NCBI GenBank assembly: GCA_039969355.1
Contig: JBDVOA010000006.1
Coordinates: forward strand, 211,615 to 275,614
From: JL08 sp039969355
GTDB lineage: Bacteria; Pseudomonadota; Alphaproteobacteria; Rhodobacterales; Rhodobacteraceae
DNA: 64,000 bases
Direction: 5' to 3'
The stretch's first letter is position 1, and each line of letters starts with the position of its first letter. Position numbers and translations under genes: made by a program. The notes under the pieces are model-generated. The model was not told where the DNA came from. It saw nothing but the letters and a program-made list of their open reading frames with translations, and did not search any database. This document shows positions 54,299 to 63,925 of this stretch, piece after piece.

Positions 54299-55183
54299 CT
54301 AAAGGGGGGACATGTCCAATGGCTTGATGAGCTGACGTTTGTAGATTTGCAGCATCTTCCACCTAGCTTCACGGGGGTCGCGGAAATCCTTGAGGTCTTT
54401 CTTCCAAGAGAGTGCCATTGCGTTGGCCATGCTATAACGCCCGGCTATTGGAACGCCCTTGGCAGAAATACCGGCGTAGGCAATTGGTACAACCCTTTCC
54501 TTGAGGCCGTAGGCTTCTTGCAGAATGATCTCCTCGTCCTGCGAAGTGGTCCCGGTGGTCGCAATAGTCTTTTTTAGAGAGCCTCCAATGGGGCGCGTGT
54601 GAAAGACTGATATCGCATCCAATATCGCAGCGCGATAGCCTCGCGATTCTTCCAGCCTGCACCATATGTAATCGAGACCAAATCCGCTCATCGTGTCCTT
54701 GAACTCTGGTAACACTCTTTGAAGCATAGCTCTGTTCAGACAAGGCACCATAATTTCGATGTGATTTGTGTATCGCAACCGAAAATCTCGGCATTGGCTG
54801 AATATGAAATGGGTAAAGTAGCTTTGGCGACTAAGGGACGGCTGGCATACCGCCAATCCGTGGTTGTTTGCCATTTGGAACATTGTGTCAATGACATCCC
54901 CGTCCGTTTCGATATCATCGTCCGGCAACCAGAAGAAATCGTAATCTTCCCAATTCATCCCGGTGAGGGTTTTATGCAAACCATCCCACTTGCCACCGAC
55001 GTGCAATACGCGCGTTACGCCCTCCACTTCGACGTGCGCATCGAATGCGGTCTGAGAAAAATAGCTGACGACTAAGTCAAAGCTTCTTTTGTTATAAGGA
55101 TTTGATAGCCACCCCGGGTGAAGGGATTTTTCCCCCGCCCGGACAACAACAAGGTTGCGTTTGCACGATTTAGTTTGGTTCAT
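54299..55183 (-). CDS. DUF707 family glycosyltransferase-like protein
   Basis: A 294-residue protein of the DUF707 type. The opening RNLVVVRAGEKSLHPGW, the acidic FWLPDDDIETD (a DxD-like metal site, about 90-100) and FKDTMSGFGLDYIWCRL are the conserved parts. It has a glycosyltransferase A-like layout and probably adds a sugar to a surface glycan. A second member, 56245-57381, shares the SGFGLD motif. The donor and acceptor are unknown. Confidence 0.72.
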   Translation of the reverse strand: MNQTKSCKRNLVVVRAGEKSLHPGWLSNPYNKRSFDLVVSYFSQTAFDAHVEVEGVTRVLHVGGKWDGLHKTLTGMNWEDYDFFWLPDDDIETDGDVIDTMFQMANNHGLAVCQPSLSRQSYFTHFIFSQCRDFRLRYTNHIEIMVPCLNRAMLQRVLPEFKDTMSGFGLDYIWCRLEESRGYRAAILDAISVFHTRPIGGSLKKTIATTGTTSQDEEIILQEAYGLKERVVPIAYAGISAKGVPIAGRYSMANAMALSWKKDLKDFRDPREARWKMLQIYKRQLIKPLDMSPL

Positions 55184-55324
55184 CTTTTATATCGATCAAT
55201 TTTTCAGAGTCTTAAGTTCAGCTGCCGCCACCTTGGTCAACGGGTGATGCCCATTTGTACCCGATGCAGATTCTACCGATGTTTACCATGCAGGTGCGCG
55301 CAGTACAGTGCCCGGGTTGAACAC

Positions 55325-56095
55325 CTAGGCCGAAAGCAGTTCCCTAATTCTGTCAATTTTTGTTTTTGGATGGATGAGTAATCCGATCTTGAACCTCGCC
55401 TGATACAGCAGGTTGTTTAATAGCCTCTTGAGGACACCACCACTCCTTTGCGCGTTGCGTGCTTCATCCAGATTGCTCTTATTGTCATCGCGTTCGCGGA
55501 CCAGTTGGGGAATGGCCACAAGCACGGGTACATCATACTCCCAGTGATGCTTGATGTCATTGTCGACCGTTCGGAAAAAATTTCTGCGGCTTTCATATAG
55601 CCTCTCTGCCGCTTTTCGGCCGATCAGATATCCCGTGGTTCTGGCCGGAATGATGTCAACCATACTCAAGGTCGTCTCACCTAAATCTTCTACAATCCGT
55701 GGCTTCCTTTGCCGAGGGCTGCCGTCAATCTTGATCATCACATCTGCAATATTCTTGTCGGCCAATTGTCGAAAAAAGGGTGTCGGATCGACTATGAATT
55801 CAAAGTCATCTTCCAGGATCAGAACACGATCATCTGTGCCGTGCGCGATCTTTTCCCAAAGCCCGATATGGCTAAGGTAACAGGCGATTTCTCCATTTGC
55901 TAATGGGCGTTTGAAGTACTTTCTATTTCGGGCTTCGTCATAGTGCGCATGGAGCACCTCCTTCTCAAGTCGTTTGCCATCGACGGCGTCAAAAAACTCG
56001 AACTCCAGACCATATTTATTTGCCTGGTCAGTGGCGAGCGCTCGGCGCTTGCTCTGATCAAGAAGGCTAACGATAAAGGTTCTCAAATTCATCAC
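55325..56095 (-). CDS. Glycosyltransferase family 25 protein
   Basis: A 256-residue GT25 (LPS biosynthesis type) protein. RTFIVSLLDQSKRRALA at the start, ANGEIACYLSHIGLWEKIA (about 83-101) and RVLILEDDFEFIVDPTPF (about 105-122, with the ED(D) metal site) are diagnostic. It transfers a hexose, often galactose, to lipooligosaccharide. It is in the same orientation as the neighbouring transferases. Confidence 0.88.
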   Translation of the reverse strand: MMNLRTFIVSLLDQSKRRALATDQANKYGLEFEFFDAVDGKRLEKEVLHAHYDEARNRKYFKRPLANGEIACYLSHIGLWEKIAHGTDDRVLILEDDFEFIVDPTPFFRQLADKNIADVMIKIDGSPRQRKPRIVEDLGETTLSMVDIIPARTTGYLIGRKAAERLYESRRNFFRTVDNDIKHHWEYDVPVLVAIPQLVRERDDNKSNLDEARNAQRSGGVLKRLLNNLLYQARFKIGLLIHPKTKIDRIRELLSA

Positions 56096-56244
56096 TCGCT
56101 GAATTAATTATGGCAGACGGTTCCGCTTAGTTGAGCAGTCTTGCAGCACAGTAAGTTGGAGCTAACGCCACCAAATGGGGTCACAGAAGGATTGATGGTT
56201 GGGCTGTCTCGGGAACGTACGTCGAGAGATGTGACAACTTGGGG

Positions 56245-57381
56245 TCAGGTGGGTTTAATATCAAGGCTAGGTTCATAAGTTTCGATCAAGTGCCATAGCT
56301 CGAGTTTAGGGTTGATTCCATTGCTACGCATATAATCATAATAGGCACCGCCTGTGGTATCAATTGGCTTGAGATGCCGGGCGCGGACATCAAAAATAAC
56401 GCCTGCATTAAGACCCAGACGATGCGCCATTACACCATAGGCAAGATCGAGTCCAAACCCGCTAATGGTTTCATCAAAGAGATGGGCGATCTGGCGAAGA
56501 AAATCCATAGAAAAGCCGGGCATCATGATTTCGACTGTATTGAATGGCTTAACCCCCCTGCTTTTTCTGTCTTTTAGAGCAGGCCAGATGCAGTGAGATT
56601 CAGACGTCAATCCCGCCTGGAATAGGGATAGATTCTTATCAGCGGCGGTGTCAAAGATTCGGTCAATATCGTCGAACTCGAAAATAAGATCGTCATCAAG
56701 AAGTAGGATTTGCTCGTATTGCTCAAAAAGTGAAGGGTAAGTTTTTAATGCTTGGGCTACTCCTGTAAATTTGGTGCCTCTTTGGGCAAAAGAGAATTCT
56801 CCAATAGAGAGATCCACGGCGTCAAATCCGTACCAGTTAAGCACTAGGTCCCAGCCACGTGCTTCGGCAACCTTGTACCAGTTACGAAATGCAGAATCAG
56901 GGCCGATTTGCACCCAAACCAGTTTTTTTCGCGGACGCGATTGCTCTCTGCGATCAAACAAAAGTTCAATATTGAGCCGCGATAAAAAAGCTTCCTGATA
57001 ACTCTGCATCTCGGAGTAGTTGGCAAAGAAGCCCATTTTTCCGTTGAGTGATTCAGTAAAGAGGTTTCTGTAGGCTTCAATCGTCGTTTCGGCACCGGTA
57101 TTGCGTGCCACTTGAGTGAGGTCTACAAATGGGGAAGGATCAATGAAACGCGAACGACCAGCGGTTACAAAATGTTCCAATAAGGTAGGATAACTTTTAT
57201 GGTCAGGGTTCTGCCAACGATACCAATTGGGCAGAAAGTGAGGTGCAGGGGCTGCATTGTTTTCTTTACCTGCGGCGAGGTAATGCGCCCATGCCTCATC
57301 TTCGGTTTCGAATAAGATTCCTGACGCCTGCCCATAATGACTACTAGAAAAAAGGTCTCGCCCAATGGGGCTTTGCATCAT
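56245..57381 (-). CDS. DUF707-like glycosyltransferase with an N-terminal extension
   Basis: A 378-residue protein. The N-terminal part (about 1-145) holds Trp/Phe-rich short repeats such as HFLPNWYRWQNPDHKSYPTL, a pattern seen in rhamnan/glycan assembly proteins. The C-terminal part (about 150-370) has QILLLDDDLIFEFDDID and FDETISGFGLDLAYGVM, as in the DUF707 protein nearby. It starts in the last codon of the transferase-methyltransferase gene (ATGA overlap). Substrate unknown. Confidence 0.65.
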   Translation of the reverse strand: MMQSPIGRDLFSSSHYGQASGILFETEDEAWAHYLAAGKENNAAPAPHFLPNWYRWQNPDHKSYPTLLEHFVTAGRSRFIDPSPFVDLTQVARNTGAETTIEAYRNLFTESLNGKMGFFANYSEMQSYQEAFLSRLNIELLFDRREQSRPRKKLVWVQIGPDSAFRNWYKVAEARGWDLVLNWYGFDAVDLSIGEFSFAQRGTKFTGVAQALKTYPSLFEQYEQILLLDDDLIFEFDDIDRIFDTAADKNLSLFQAGLTSESHCIWPALKDRKSRGVKPFNTVEIMMPGFSMDFLRQIAHLFDETISGFGLDLAYGVMAHRLGLNAGVIFDVRARHLKPIDTTGGAYYDYMRSNGINPKLELWHLIETYEPSLDIKPT

Positions 57382-59309
57382 TGTTTTGCCTGCTCACGTT
57401 CCGAGTTTCGACGAGCTTGCTTGAGCCTGCGGCGCTTCATGATGAGTTTCCAAAGTACCTTGGTGCGCGTGTCCAGAAGATCTTGATTGGTTATCTCGTG
57501 CCGTCCCACTTTGAGCAAATTTGGGTGGGGTGGGACTTGTGTAAATGCATAGAGAGCTTCAGTCTCGGCCATTGCACCTTGGCGCGAGAAGTGACGTTCA
57601 GTTTTTACCGGATCCGCGTTCATCATTTGTAAGACCTTGATCATCGGATTCTTATCTGGATGTCCAAAAGCCATGACGCCCAAGCCGTGGGTGTGTTTGA
57701 ACTCGAACGAAGCAGTTGCTTCTTTGCGAATCATCGAAAAGAAATCCCAGACACCGAAGCCGCTCTGATACTCATTTGTATCATGAAAAATAATGACACC
57801 ATTGTCCGTGAGTTTTGGCTGCCACGTCTCGTAATCTTCCTTCACTGCTTCGTATGTGTGGAGCCCGTCAATGTGTATGAGATCAAGTGATTTATTTTCG
57901 AAATGCGGGGCGGCATCGACAAAATAGGAACGGATGGAACGACTTTGGGCCTCGAAATGTTTTTTTCTTAGGGCCTCAAAGCTGGCGTAGACCTCTTCGC
58001 CGTAATAACCCGCCTGTGGATCGCCTTCCCATAAGTCGATTGCCACCGCACAAGTAGGTAAGCGAAGGCGTTTGGCTATCTGGCAGGCGGCAAAAAAACT
58101 CGCACCGTAGTGGCTGCCAAGCTCAGCAAAACGACGAGGTCGCAGTGTCTCAGTCAATGCGAACATGAACGGAATATGGCCGCCCCACGCAGTCGGTGTG
58201 AAAACATCTATTTTATGGAGAGACCGCGCCAGAAATTCATCCAGTGTTTCAGGTGGCTCGATGCCCTCCAGAAGCTCATTTTCAGCCGGTAAGGTCCCGG
58301 CCTTGAGCCCATCATCAGGCTTGTAGCTGTCATGTTTTGGGTGAGGGTCGAGGGGCGGTTGGCATTCTATGACGCCGGCGCCTGAGAGTGCGAGCACCCG
58401 ATCAGTCAAACTTTGCTTTGCCGCAGTTTTTGGCGGCTTTTGACCCACACCAGCCACATCAAGTTTGATCCGGCGAAATAATTGTTCTGATAATTCGTCT
58501 TTAGCCAGCAGTTTGGTTTCAGGATCGCTCAGGCTTTCGAGAAAGCTGTTATCGCCATAGCTGGCAATAAAGCTGTTTAAAAGAGCATCTCCCCCCTCTT
58601 TGGATTGCAGAATTTCATCAATAAGTCGCCAGTGTCGACCCAGTTCAGTATTGCCGGCTTCCCAATGGGTTTTGTAGGCTCCCATACCGGCGGCAATCTT
58701 ATTTTTGAGGTGCTCATGGCTGTCAATGGGAATATGAAAAAGACCAAAGGCGAACTCTGCCGGAATATTTGCGCCGTCAGCCGTGTATCGGACCGCGTGA
58801 TTGCCCTGCTCAATCACTAGGCCTGGATAATTGGCCAAGAGCTTTGGCTGAAACGCCATTTTGACATAATCAGATGCATCTGGCGACACAAAATAGTCCG
58901 CCCCCAAATGCGATTTTCCGCCGAAGCAGTCGGGAATCAGGTTATGCCACCTTAGCTGGATTGCAGGATGGAAGGCATGTTGGATCAAAGCCTGTTCGAA
59001 CTCAGCACGAGACCGAAATGGCAAATACTCATCGAAATCCAGAAAGAATACCCAATCGGCATCCTGGGTACGGACTTGCGCACGGGCCAGAAAGGTCATG
59101 ACTTCAGATTGATAATAACCTTTATCATCAAAAGTATAACCGTGAATCATGCAGGTCTCACTGTTCCACATTTTTATGGCATCAAGAGTTCCATCATCGG
59201 AGCGATGATCGACAACGTGGATTTCGTCAAAAAGTGTTGAGAAATGTGCCATTGCACTAGCAACATGCACAGTTTCATTATGAACCATTGAATTCAGTAC
59301 AATTTTCAT
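57378..59309 (-). CDS. Fused glycosyltransferase 2 and class I methyltransferase
   Basis: A 643-residue fusion. Residues 1-260 are a family 2-type transferase with MKIVLNSMVHNETVHVASAM at the start, DEIHVVDHRSDDGT and WVFFLDFDEYLPF (DxD). Residues about 370-570 are a class I SAM-dependent methyltransferase (Methyltransf_24 type): RRFAELGSHYGASFFAAC, LDLIHIDGLHTYEAVKEDYE and NGVIIFHDTNEY. One polypeptide may add a sugar and methylate it or the end of a chain, which can limit chain length. The acceptor is not known. Confidence 0.83.
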   Translation of the reverse strand: MKIVLNSMVHNETVHVASAMAHFSTLFDEIHVVDHRSDDGTLDAIKMWNSETCMIHGYTFDDKGYYQSEVMTFLARAQVRTQDADWVFFLDFDEYLPFRSRAEFEQALIQHAFHPAIQLRWHNLIPDCFGGKSHLGADYFVSPDASDYVKMAFQPKLLANYPGLVIEQGNHAVRYTADGANIPAEFAFGLFHIPIDSHEHLKNKIAAGMGAYKTHWEAGNTELGRHWRLIDEILQSKEGGDALLNSFIASYGDNSFLESLSDPETKLLAKDELSEQLFRRIKLDVAGVGQKPPKTAAKQSLTDRVLALSGAGVIECQPPLDPHPKHDSYKPDDGLKAGTLPAENELLEGIEPPETLDEFLARSLHKIDVFTPTAWGGHIPFMFALTETLRPRRFAELGSHYGASFFAACQIAKRLRLPTCAVAIDLWEGDPQAGYYGEEVYASFEALRKKHFEAQSRSIRSYFVDAAPHFENKSLDLIHIDGLHTYEAVKEDYETWQPKLTDNGVIIFHDTNEYQSGFGVWDFFSMIRKEATASFEFKHTHGLGVMAFGHPDKNPMIKVLQMMNADPVKTERHFSRQGAMAETEALYAFTQVPPHPNLLKVGRHEITNQDLLDTRTKVLWKLIMKRRRLKQARRNSEREQAKQ

Positions 59310-59526
59310 ATGTGCTTTTTTCCTAGATGGCCTGGATAATGGCGACGGTATTATAGAACTCGGCTGTCATTACAACTGGGATTGGCAAAACTTGGCCATT
59401 TGATTTCGGACCGTATTTCAAAGTATCTCGATAGTTTTAGTTGGCTCGGATCCTACTTCTTATTATGCGGTATTTTTGACGTCGGGCCAAGTGGTCAAAG
59501 CGCCACTTAGATGCCATTTGCAACCT

Positions 59527-61212
59527 TTAGATGCGGGCCAAAATCGAGCGTAGGGGGAGTCTGTGGCGATGCTCTGTCTCACCCTCCTTATTCCATGCCA
59601 AAACGTCCTCAAATAGTTCGCGGACTTGCGGGGCTGTCAGTGCTTTGCGCGGCAAGGTAAACACATCTTTGTCTGACACAAGTTTCAACTCCTCCGCGTC
59701 CCAAAGCTGAGGAGAACTTTGCAGCGCACAACTCCAAAGGGCCATCTCAAATCCTCCTGTGTCGCTAAGGAAAGCAGCCTCGGCAGGACCGTCGTAAGTG
59801 GAATCTGGGAATGCAGTGGCAAGACAGATGCATGTGAGGTACCCTTCAGCATTGAAAGTCTCAAGTTTCTTTTGGGACGACAAAAGCGCCACCCGTTGCC
59901 CTTCAAGCTTTATTGGCAAAGGTTTCGCCCAACGAGACCGATAAAAGTGGCGAGGGGCTTGAAACATAGCGCGCGGGGCTAGAAGTCGCCCGGATTCGCA
60001 GCGCAAGGGAATGTCGGGTTCGGCCAATGCGAGGGGTTCAATATCGGCCAGTGTATAGCCTCTCGCACGAACGCAATCTGCAAAAAAGCGCTCTAGCCCA
60101 TGTTCAAACTGGTCTCCTAGTTGCGCGCTTTCGTCAGTGAACACTTCTCGATCAAGTGTGAGGGTCTTCATATGTGCAAGAGCGTCTTTTCGAACCCAAA
60201 ACATCGTCCCCGCAAAAAAATCTTCCTCAATGTTGACCGCGCCCATCTGAGCTTTTGCGCAAAGGTTGCGGCGAATAGGTAAGGAAGAGTCAAATCCGGG
60301 ATCGCTGCCGCTGCCATTCCTAAGTCGAAGTGTTGCTGGTCCAATCATCCCCAGCTGAGGTCTGGTTTGAAATCGAGAAAGGATTTTTTGAACTTGAAGT
60401 GGGGAACCCAATAGATCAAGCAATGCCCTACGTCGCCACAAATGCCCAAACCGTGCCCCTGAAACGCCGCTCAGGATCGAGCGTTTTCCATGAAGTTTGC
60501 AAATGAAATCCACGTTCTCCAGCGCGACCGATTGCAACATTTTGATAAAGGGGCGGACGTCGCGTCCCAAGTTTTCGACAACTCGTACTATGGCGCCAGG
60601 AAATTCAGATGTAATTTTGGCTTCGAGATCGGAATTGGTCGCTGTCAGTGTGACGATGAGTTGGAATGAGAGCTTGGAGTGTTTGAAAAAGGTGGCAAAT
60701 TCTTCCCAGAGATGGGGGTAATGCAAGTGTAAAATGATGGCGATTGCTCCGTCGATCTGCGGGGCAGGGGCGTCGCCATGTGGTAACTTCGGGATTGAAT
60801 CTCGGATCATCTGCGAGGACAACAGTGTCGCAAGGCTCTCGCTGCCTAAGTCCATACCGCGATTGTCGGCAAGACTCAATTTGGGGTCTCCTTTTTGGGG
60901 GCGATCGAAGGAATAAATGCAACCACCGTAGCGTAGTGGGGCTGCAAAGCGAGATTTTCTGACAATCCTTTCAGGGGTATTGCGATTCCAAAGAGAGATG
61001 CGCGCCTTGCGGGCTTCAAGTCGCTCTGCGCGAATTACTACTTCATGTTCAAGTGGCAAGAACTGGAAGCGCTGAAAGGCATCTGTGGGGAGGAGAATGT
61101 AGTCGATGGCGCCGGGTGCGTGATGGACTTCGATGATCTGGGGTTTATCTGTTAAACTTCTTAAAGCATATGGTGCGCCGGCCTTCAGGCTATGCGAACG
61201 CGATACGCTCAT
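59527..61212 (-). CDS. Rhamnan synthesis protein F-like protein
   Basis: A 561-residue protein with the RgpF core around IAIILHLHYPHLWEEFATFF (about 153-172), VRVVENLGRDVRPFIKML, DFICKLHGKRS and GTMFWVRKDAL. RgpF proteins act in polyrhamnose-type polysaccharide synthesis, often as glycosyltransferases. Its start overlaps the stop of the GT8 gene by four bases. The N-terminal 140 residues have no recognised family. Confidence 0.82.
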   Translation of the reverse strand: MSVSRSHSLKAGAPYALRSLTDKPQIIEVHHAPGAIDYILLPTDAFQRFQFLPLEHEVVIRAERLEARKARISLWNRNTPERIVRKSRFAAPLRYGGCIYSFDRPQKGDPKLSLADNRGMDLGSESLATLLSSQMIRDSIPKLPHGDAPAPQIDGAIAIILHLHYPHLWEEFATFFKHSKLSFQLIVTLTATNSDLEAKITSEFPGAIVRVVENLGRDVRPFIKMLQSVALENVDFICKLHGKRSILSGVSGARFGHLWRRRALLDLLGSPLQVQKILSRFQTRPQLGMIGPATLRLRNGSGSDPGFDSSLPIRRNLCAKAQMGAVNIEEDFFAGTMFWVRKDALAHMKTLTLDREVFTDESAQLGDQFEHGLERFFADCVRARGYTLADIEPLALAEPDIPLRCESGRLLAPRAMFQAPRHFYRSRWAKPLPIKLEGQRVALLSSQKKLETFNAEGYLTCICLATAFPDSTYDGPAEAAFLSDTGGFEMALWSCALQSSPQLWDAEELKLVSDKDVFTLPRKALTAPQVRELFEDVLAWNKEGETEHRHRLPLRSILARI

Positions 61213-62288
61213 CGGGATCGCCGCAATCGCTTGATGTCGGCGTCAACTGCCCTCTGCGAGGCGCTGAATAGATGTCGCAAGGTTTTCTTAAGGCGACGCA
61301 ATGCAGTTTCAGACGCTGACTCCCGCCAAGGAGTCTTGTTGCGATATGTCCAGTAGAGATGCCCCAGCGGGTTCAGGTCCTTGAGCATCCATGGTTTCCG
61401 TCGATCAGTGAAATGTAAAATACCTGGGGTTTTCGCCGCATCCAGAGCATCTTCAAATGTATAGGCGGCCTCCAATTCGGAGGGAAGATATAACCGGGTA
61501 TTGGCATTCCAGCGCAAGGGGAGGAGTTCGGTATCTCCACAAAAGACGAGGTTAAGAAGGTCCTGATCCTGAAGCGTGATCTTGTCTTTATGGGTCGCAA
61601 AGGTCTCCATGACAACTGTTTCAAACGCCATGTGTCGCAGGGCGTCAAGGTCGAAAATCGCAACCCCCGCATTGAAATAGAGATGCGTTTCGTCCAAACT
61701 CAGGCGTTCGGATTGGGTTTGTCCTCCTTCATCGGCGCATGCCCCTATCGGGTGGCCGTTTAGCGGTGTGTCCCAGAGATACTCCAGAGCATCTGTAACC
61801 ACCGTGTCGGCATCAATATAAATGACCTTAGATATACTGGTGGGCAGGACGTTGTGCATCGCTAGTCGATAATAAGTTGCCTGGGAAATATACTCTCGAT
61901 TGACAGGCAAATCGGTGAAGGTCTCTGTGTTGACAGCGACAAAGTTTAGTCTTCCTTGAGCAGTTCTTGAGAGTTTATCGCGAGTTGCCTCTTCGAGCGT
62001 GCCATCTTCAAGAATATGAAATGAAAGCCGCTCTGGATTGCCAGCGTGATCAATGCTTGAAGCTATTGTAACTGCAGCATGTGGAGCATAGGCCTCGTCA
62101 ATCGCTAAAACGATATGGATGACCTCTTTGGGTGACGGTGAGATCTGAGCACGGGCCTTCTGCTCAGCAATATTGGCCATCACTTCTTCTGGAAGAGTAG
62201 GTATTCGTTTGGAGAGGCCAGGTGTGGGATGGATCATGGGAGATATTGGCCAGTCAAAAGATGAGGTTGTCAGAACACAGTATGTCAT
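61209..62288 (-). CDS. Glycosyltransferase family 8 protein
   Basis: A 359-residue GT8 protein. IHIVLAIDEAYAPHAAVTIAS (about 56-76), KVIYIDADTVVTDALEYLW (DxD, about 154-172), HLYFNAGVAIFDL and KITLQDQDLLNLVF are diagnostic; ILHFTDRRKPW near residue 300 is the late conserved HF..KPW segment. It adds a glucose- or galactose-type residue to LPS core or a related glycan. GGAG precedes the ATG at 62288; internal ATGs at 62237 and 62180 are possible. Confidence 0.87.
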   Translation of the reverse strand: MTYCVLTTSSFDWPISPMIHPTPGLSKRIPTLPEEVMANIAEQKARAQISPSPKEVIHIVLAIDEAYAPHAAVTIASSIDHAGNPERLSFHILEDGTLEEATRDKLSRTAQGRLNFVAVNTETFTDLPVNREYISQATYYRLAMHNVLPTSISKVIYIDADTVVTDALEYLWDTPLNGHPIGACADEGGQTQSERLSLDETHLYFNAGVAIFDLDALRHMAFETVVMETFATHKDKITLQDQDLLNLVFCGDTELLPLRWNANTRLYLPSELEAAYTFEDALDAAKTPGILHFTDRRKPWMLKDLNPLGHLYWTYRNKTPWRESASETALRRLKKTLRHLFSASQRAVDADIKRLRRSR

Positions 62289-62706
62289 TGATCTCCACTT
62301 GCGGGCAAGGCGGTGGGGTGTTGTGGAATTCGCCTTGGTAACTTCAGCAAAAGCTCTCTCATTAATTCTGATAGACAGCTTGCAAGACCTCTCCGCGTGC
62401 TAACTTCTCTGGGTTGCATTATGGGATTTAGATCAGGATGTGTCGGCAAAAGCAGTGTTCGATCAAGGTGCAAATCGGCAGTAAGACTCGCCTTTCAAAA
62501 CTGGACTTCCAGGAGCGCTCATTTTCGTCAAACGCGACGCGCGGTTTTGAGGAAGTAAAAACGGGTGGTTGAGCAAAGACTCAAAAATACAAACTTTGGT
62601 TTAGTTCCGGTAGAGCTAACCGATATGGCAAGCCATATGCATGTTGACAGACATAAACTTCTACCAGCATAGCAGTTAGGATGCGATCGATCGAGGAGCG
62701 GAGCTA
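62289..62706. other. Divergent intergenic region before the sulfotransferase-like gene
   Basis: A 418-base gap between divergent genes, with no gene I can support. Open frames at 62313-62558 and 62528-62782 lack family features. Promoters for both flanks are expected here. Confidence 0.45.
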
Positions 62707-63795
62707 GTGAACAGGAGATTAATTCTACACATTGGCGGGAGCAAATGCGGCAGTTCCGCCATCCAAAACTATTTGGCTGCAAACCGCGACCAATTGATGA
62801 AAAACGGCGTACTTTCGCCGGACGTGAAATTGGAATTGGAGGGCCCGTTCAAGGCCCAACAAATTGACTTTTTCCAAGAGTTGAAAACCCAAGATGATGC
62901 CGCAGACGTTCTCAAGCAAAAGTTCGTGCGCTTAAGCAAGGCTATGGACGAGAATGCTCAGCATACTTTGATAATATCGGCAGAAAATCTGTCTCTCATT
63001 CGCAATCTACCGGCTGTTTTGGCAAAGGAGTCCAAATCGTTTTTTGATGAAGTTGGGATTATCTTTTATATCCGACGCCAAGATGATTATCTCATCTCGG
63101 CTTGGCAGCAATGGGGGCTAAAGACCCAACCGGATTTTGCAACTTATGTCAAAGTGTCTGGGCTTCGAATGGGCGACTGGTGCACGCTGGCGCGCCCTTG
63201 GGAGGATGCCTTTGGGCAAAAACAGATGATCGTGCGTCCATTCCGGCGCGATCATCTTGCCGGCGGCGATGTTGTCGAAGATTTTCTGAGCGTCCTGAAC
63301 CTGTCATCTGATGGGTGCAAGCCGCTTGGTGGCCTAGCCAATCGCAGCTTTGACGAGCACTTGGGAGATCTGGCCCATCGGTGCCAGGAAGTTTTTGACG
63401 GGCCCCACGACAATAAGTTCTACGATGTCATGATTCGCACGATCGGCGAGGCGTCCTTCAAGAGCCGTGCTGGCTCTCATCTATTGAGCCTTCAAGAGCG
63501 GCTGGATCTTCTTGCCGAATTTGAAGAAGGGAATGAGGTACTCAAGCAGCGCTATGTCCCCGATCTGGGGGATGTTCCGCTCTTTGAGTTGCCGATTGAT
63601 CGTGATGTGGTTAAGTCAAGTGCTGAAGAAAAATTGGCGGCCGAGAACGCGCTTTTGACCCGAGCTGTTTATCATCTCGCGCAACGGGTTGAGGCTTTGG
63701 AAAAGAAAAAACCAACATTTACAAAAAACGACTCAAAGGATTCCGAACGTGATCGCGTACGTCGCTCTCCCTGGAAATACCTTAGCAGGCGATAA
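62707..63795 (+). CDS. Sulfotransferase-like P-loop protein
   Basis: A 362-residue protein from a GTG behind GAGGAGCGGA. LILHIGGSKCGSSAIQNYLA (5-24) resembles the 5'-phosphosulfate binding loop of sulfotransferases, and IIFYIRRQDDYLISAWQQW (about 118-136) fits the 3'-phosphate binding region (R..D...S). The C-terminus is a short coiled coil with a basic tail. It may sulfate a surface glycan, given the location at the end of the transferase run; this is an inference. Confidence 0.65.
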   Translation: MNRRLILHIGGSKCGSSAIQNYLAANRDQLMKNGVLSPDVKLELEGPFKAQQIDFFQELKTQDDAADVLKQKFVRLSKAMDENAQHTLIISAENLSLIRNLPAVLAKESKSFFDEVGIIFYIRRQDDYLISAWQQWGLKTQPDFATYVKVSGLRMGDWCTLARPWEDAFGQKQMIVRPFRRDHLAGGDVVEDFLSVLNLSSDGCKPLGGLANRSFDEHLGDLAHRCQEVFDGPHDNKFYDVMIRTIGEASFKSRAGSHLLSLQERLDLLAEFEEGNEVLKQRYVPDLGDVPLFELPIDRDVVKSSAEEKLAAENALLTRAVYHLAQRVEALEKKKPTFTKNDSKDSERDRVRRSPWKYLSRR

Positions 63796-63925
63796 AAAGG
63801 ACCAAGCTGCCAACTGAGAGCTGCGGCGTATTATGATAGCCCGCCCGCGACTTGGCGATAATGGACCTGTCGCGGTTTGATGCCGCTCCTTTGATAGCGT
63901 TTACTGCACCAAAGGAGACTGACTA

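Noticed and set aside
62313..62558. Small basic open frame in the gap before the sulfotransferase-like gene
   Set aside because: No recognisable domain and no good ribosome binding site.
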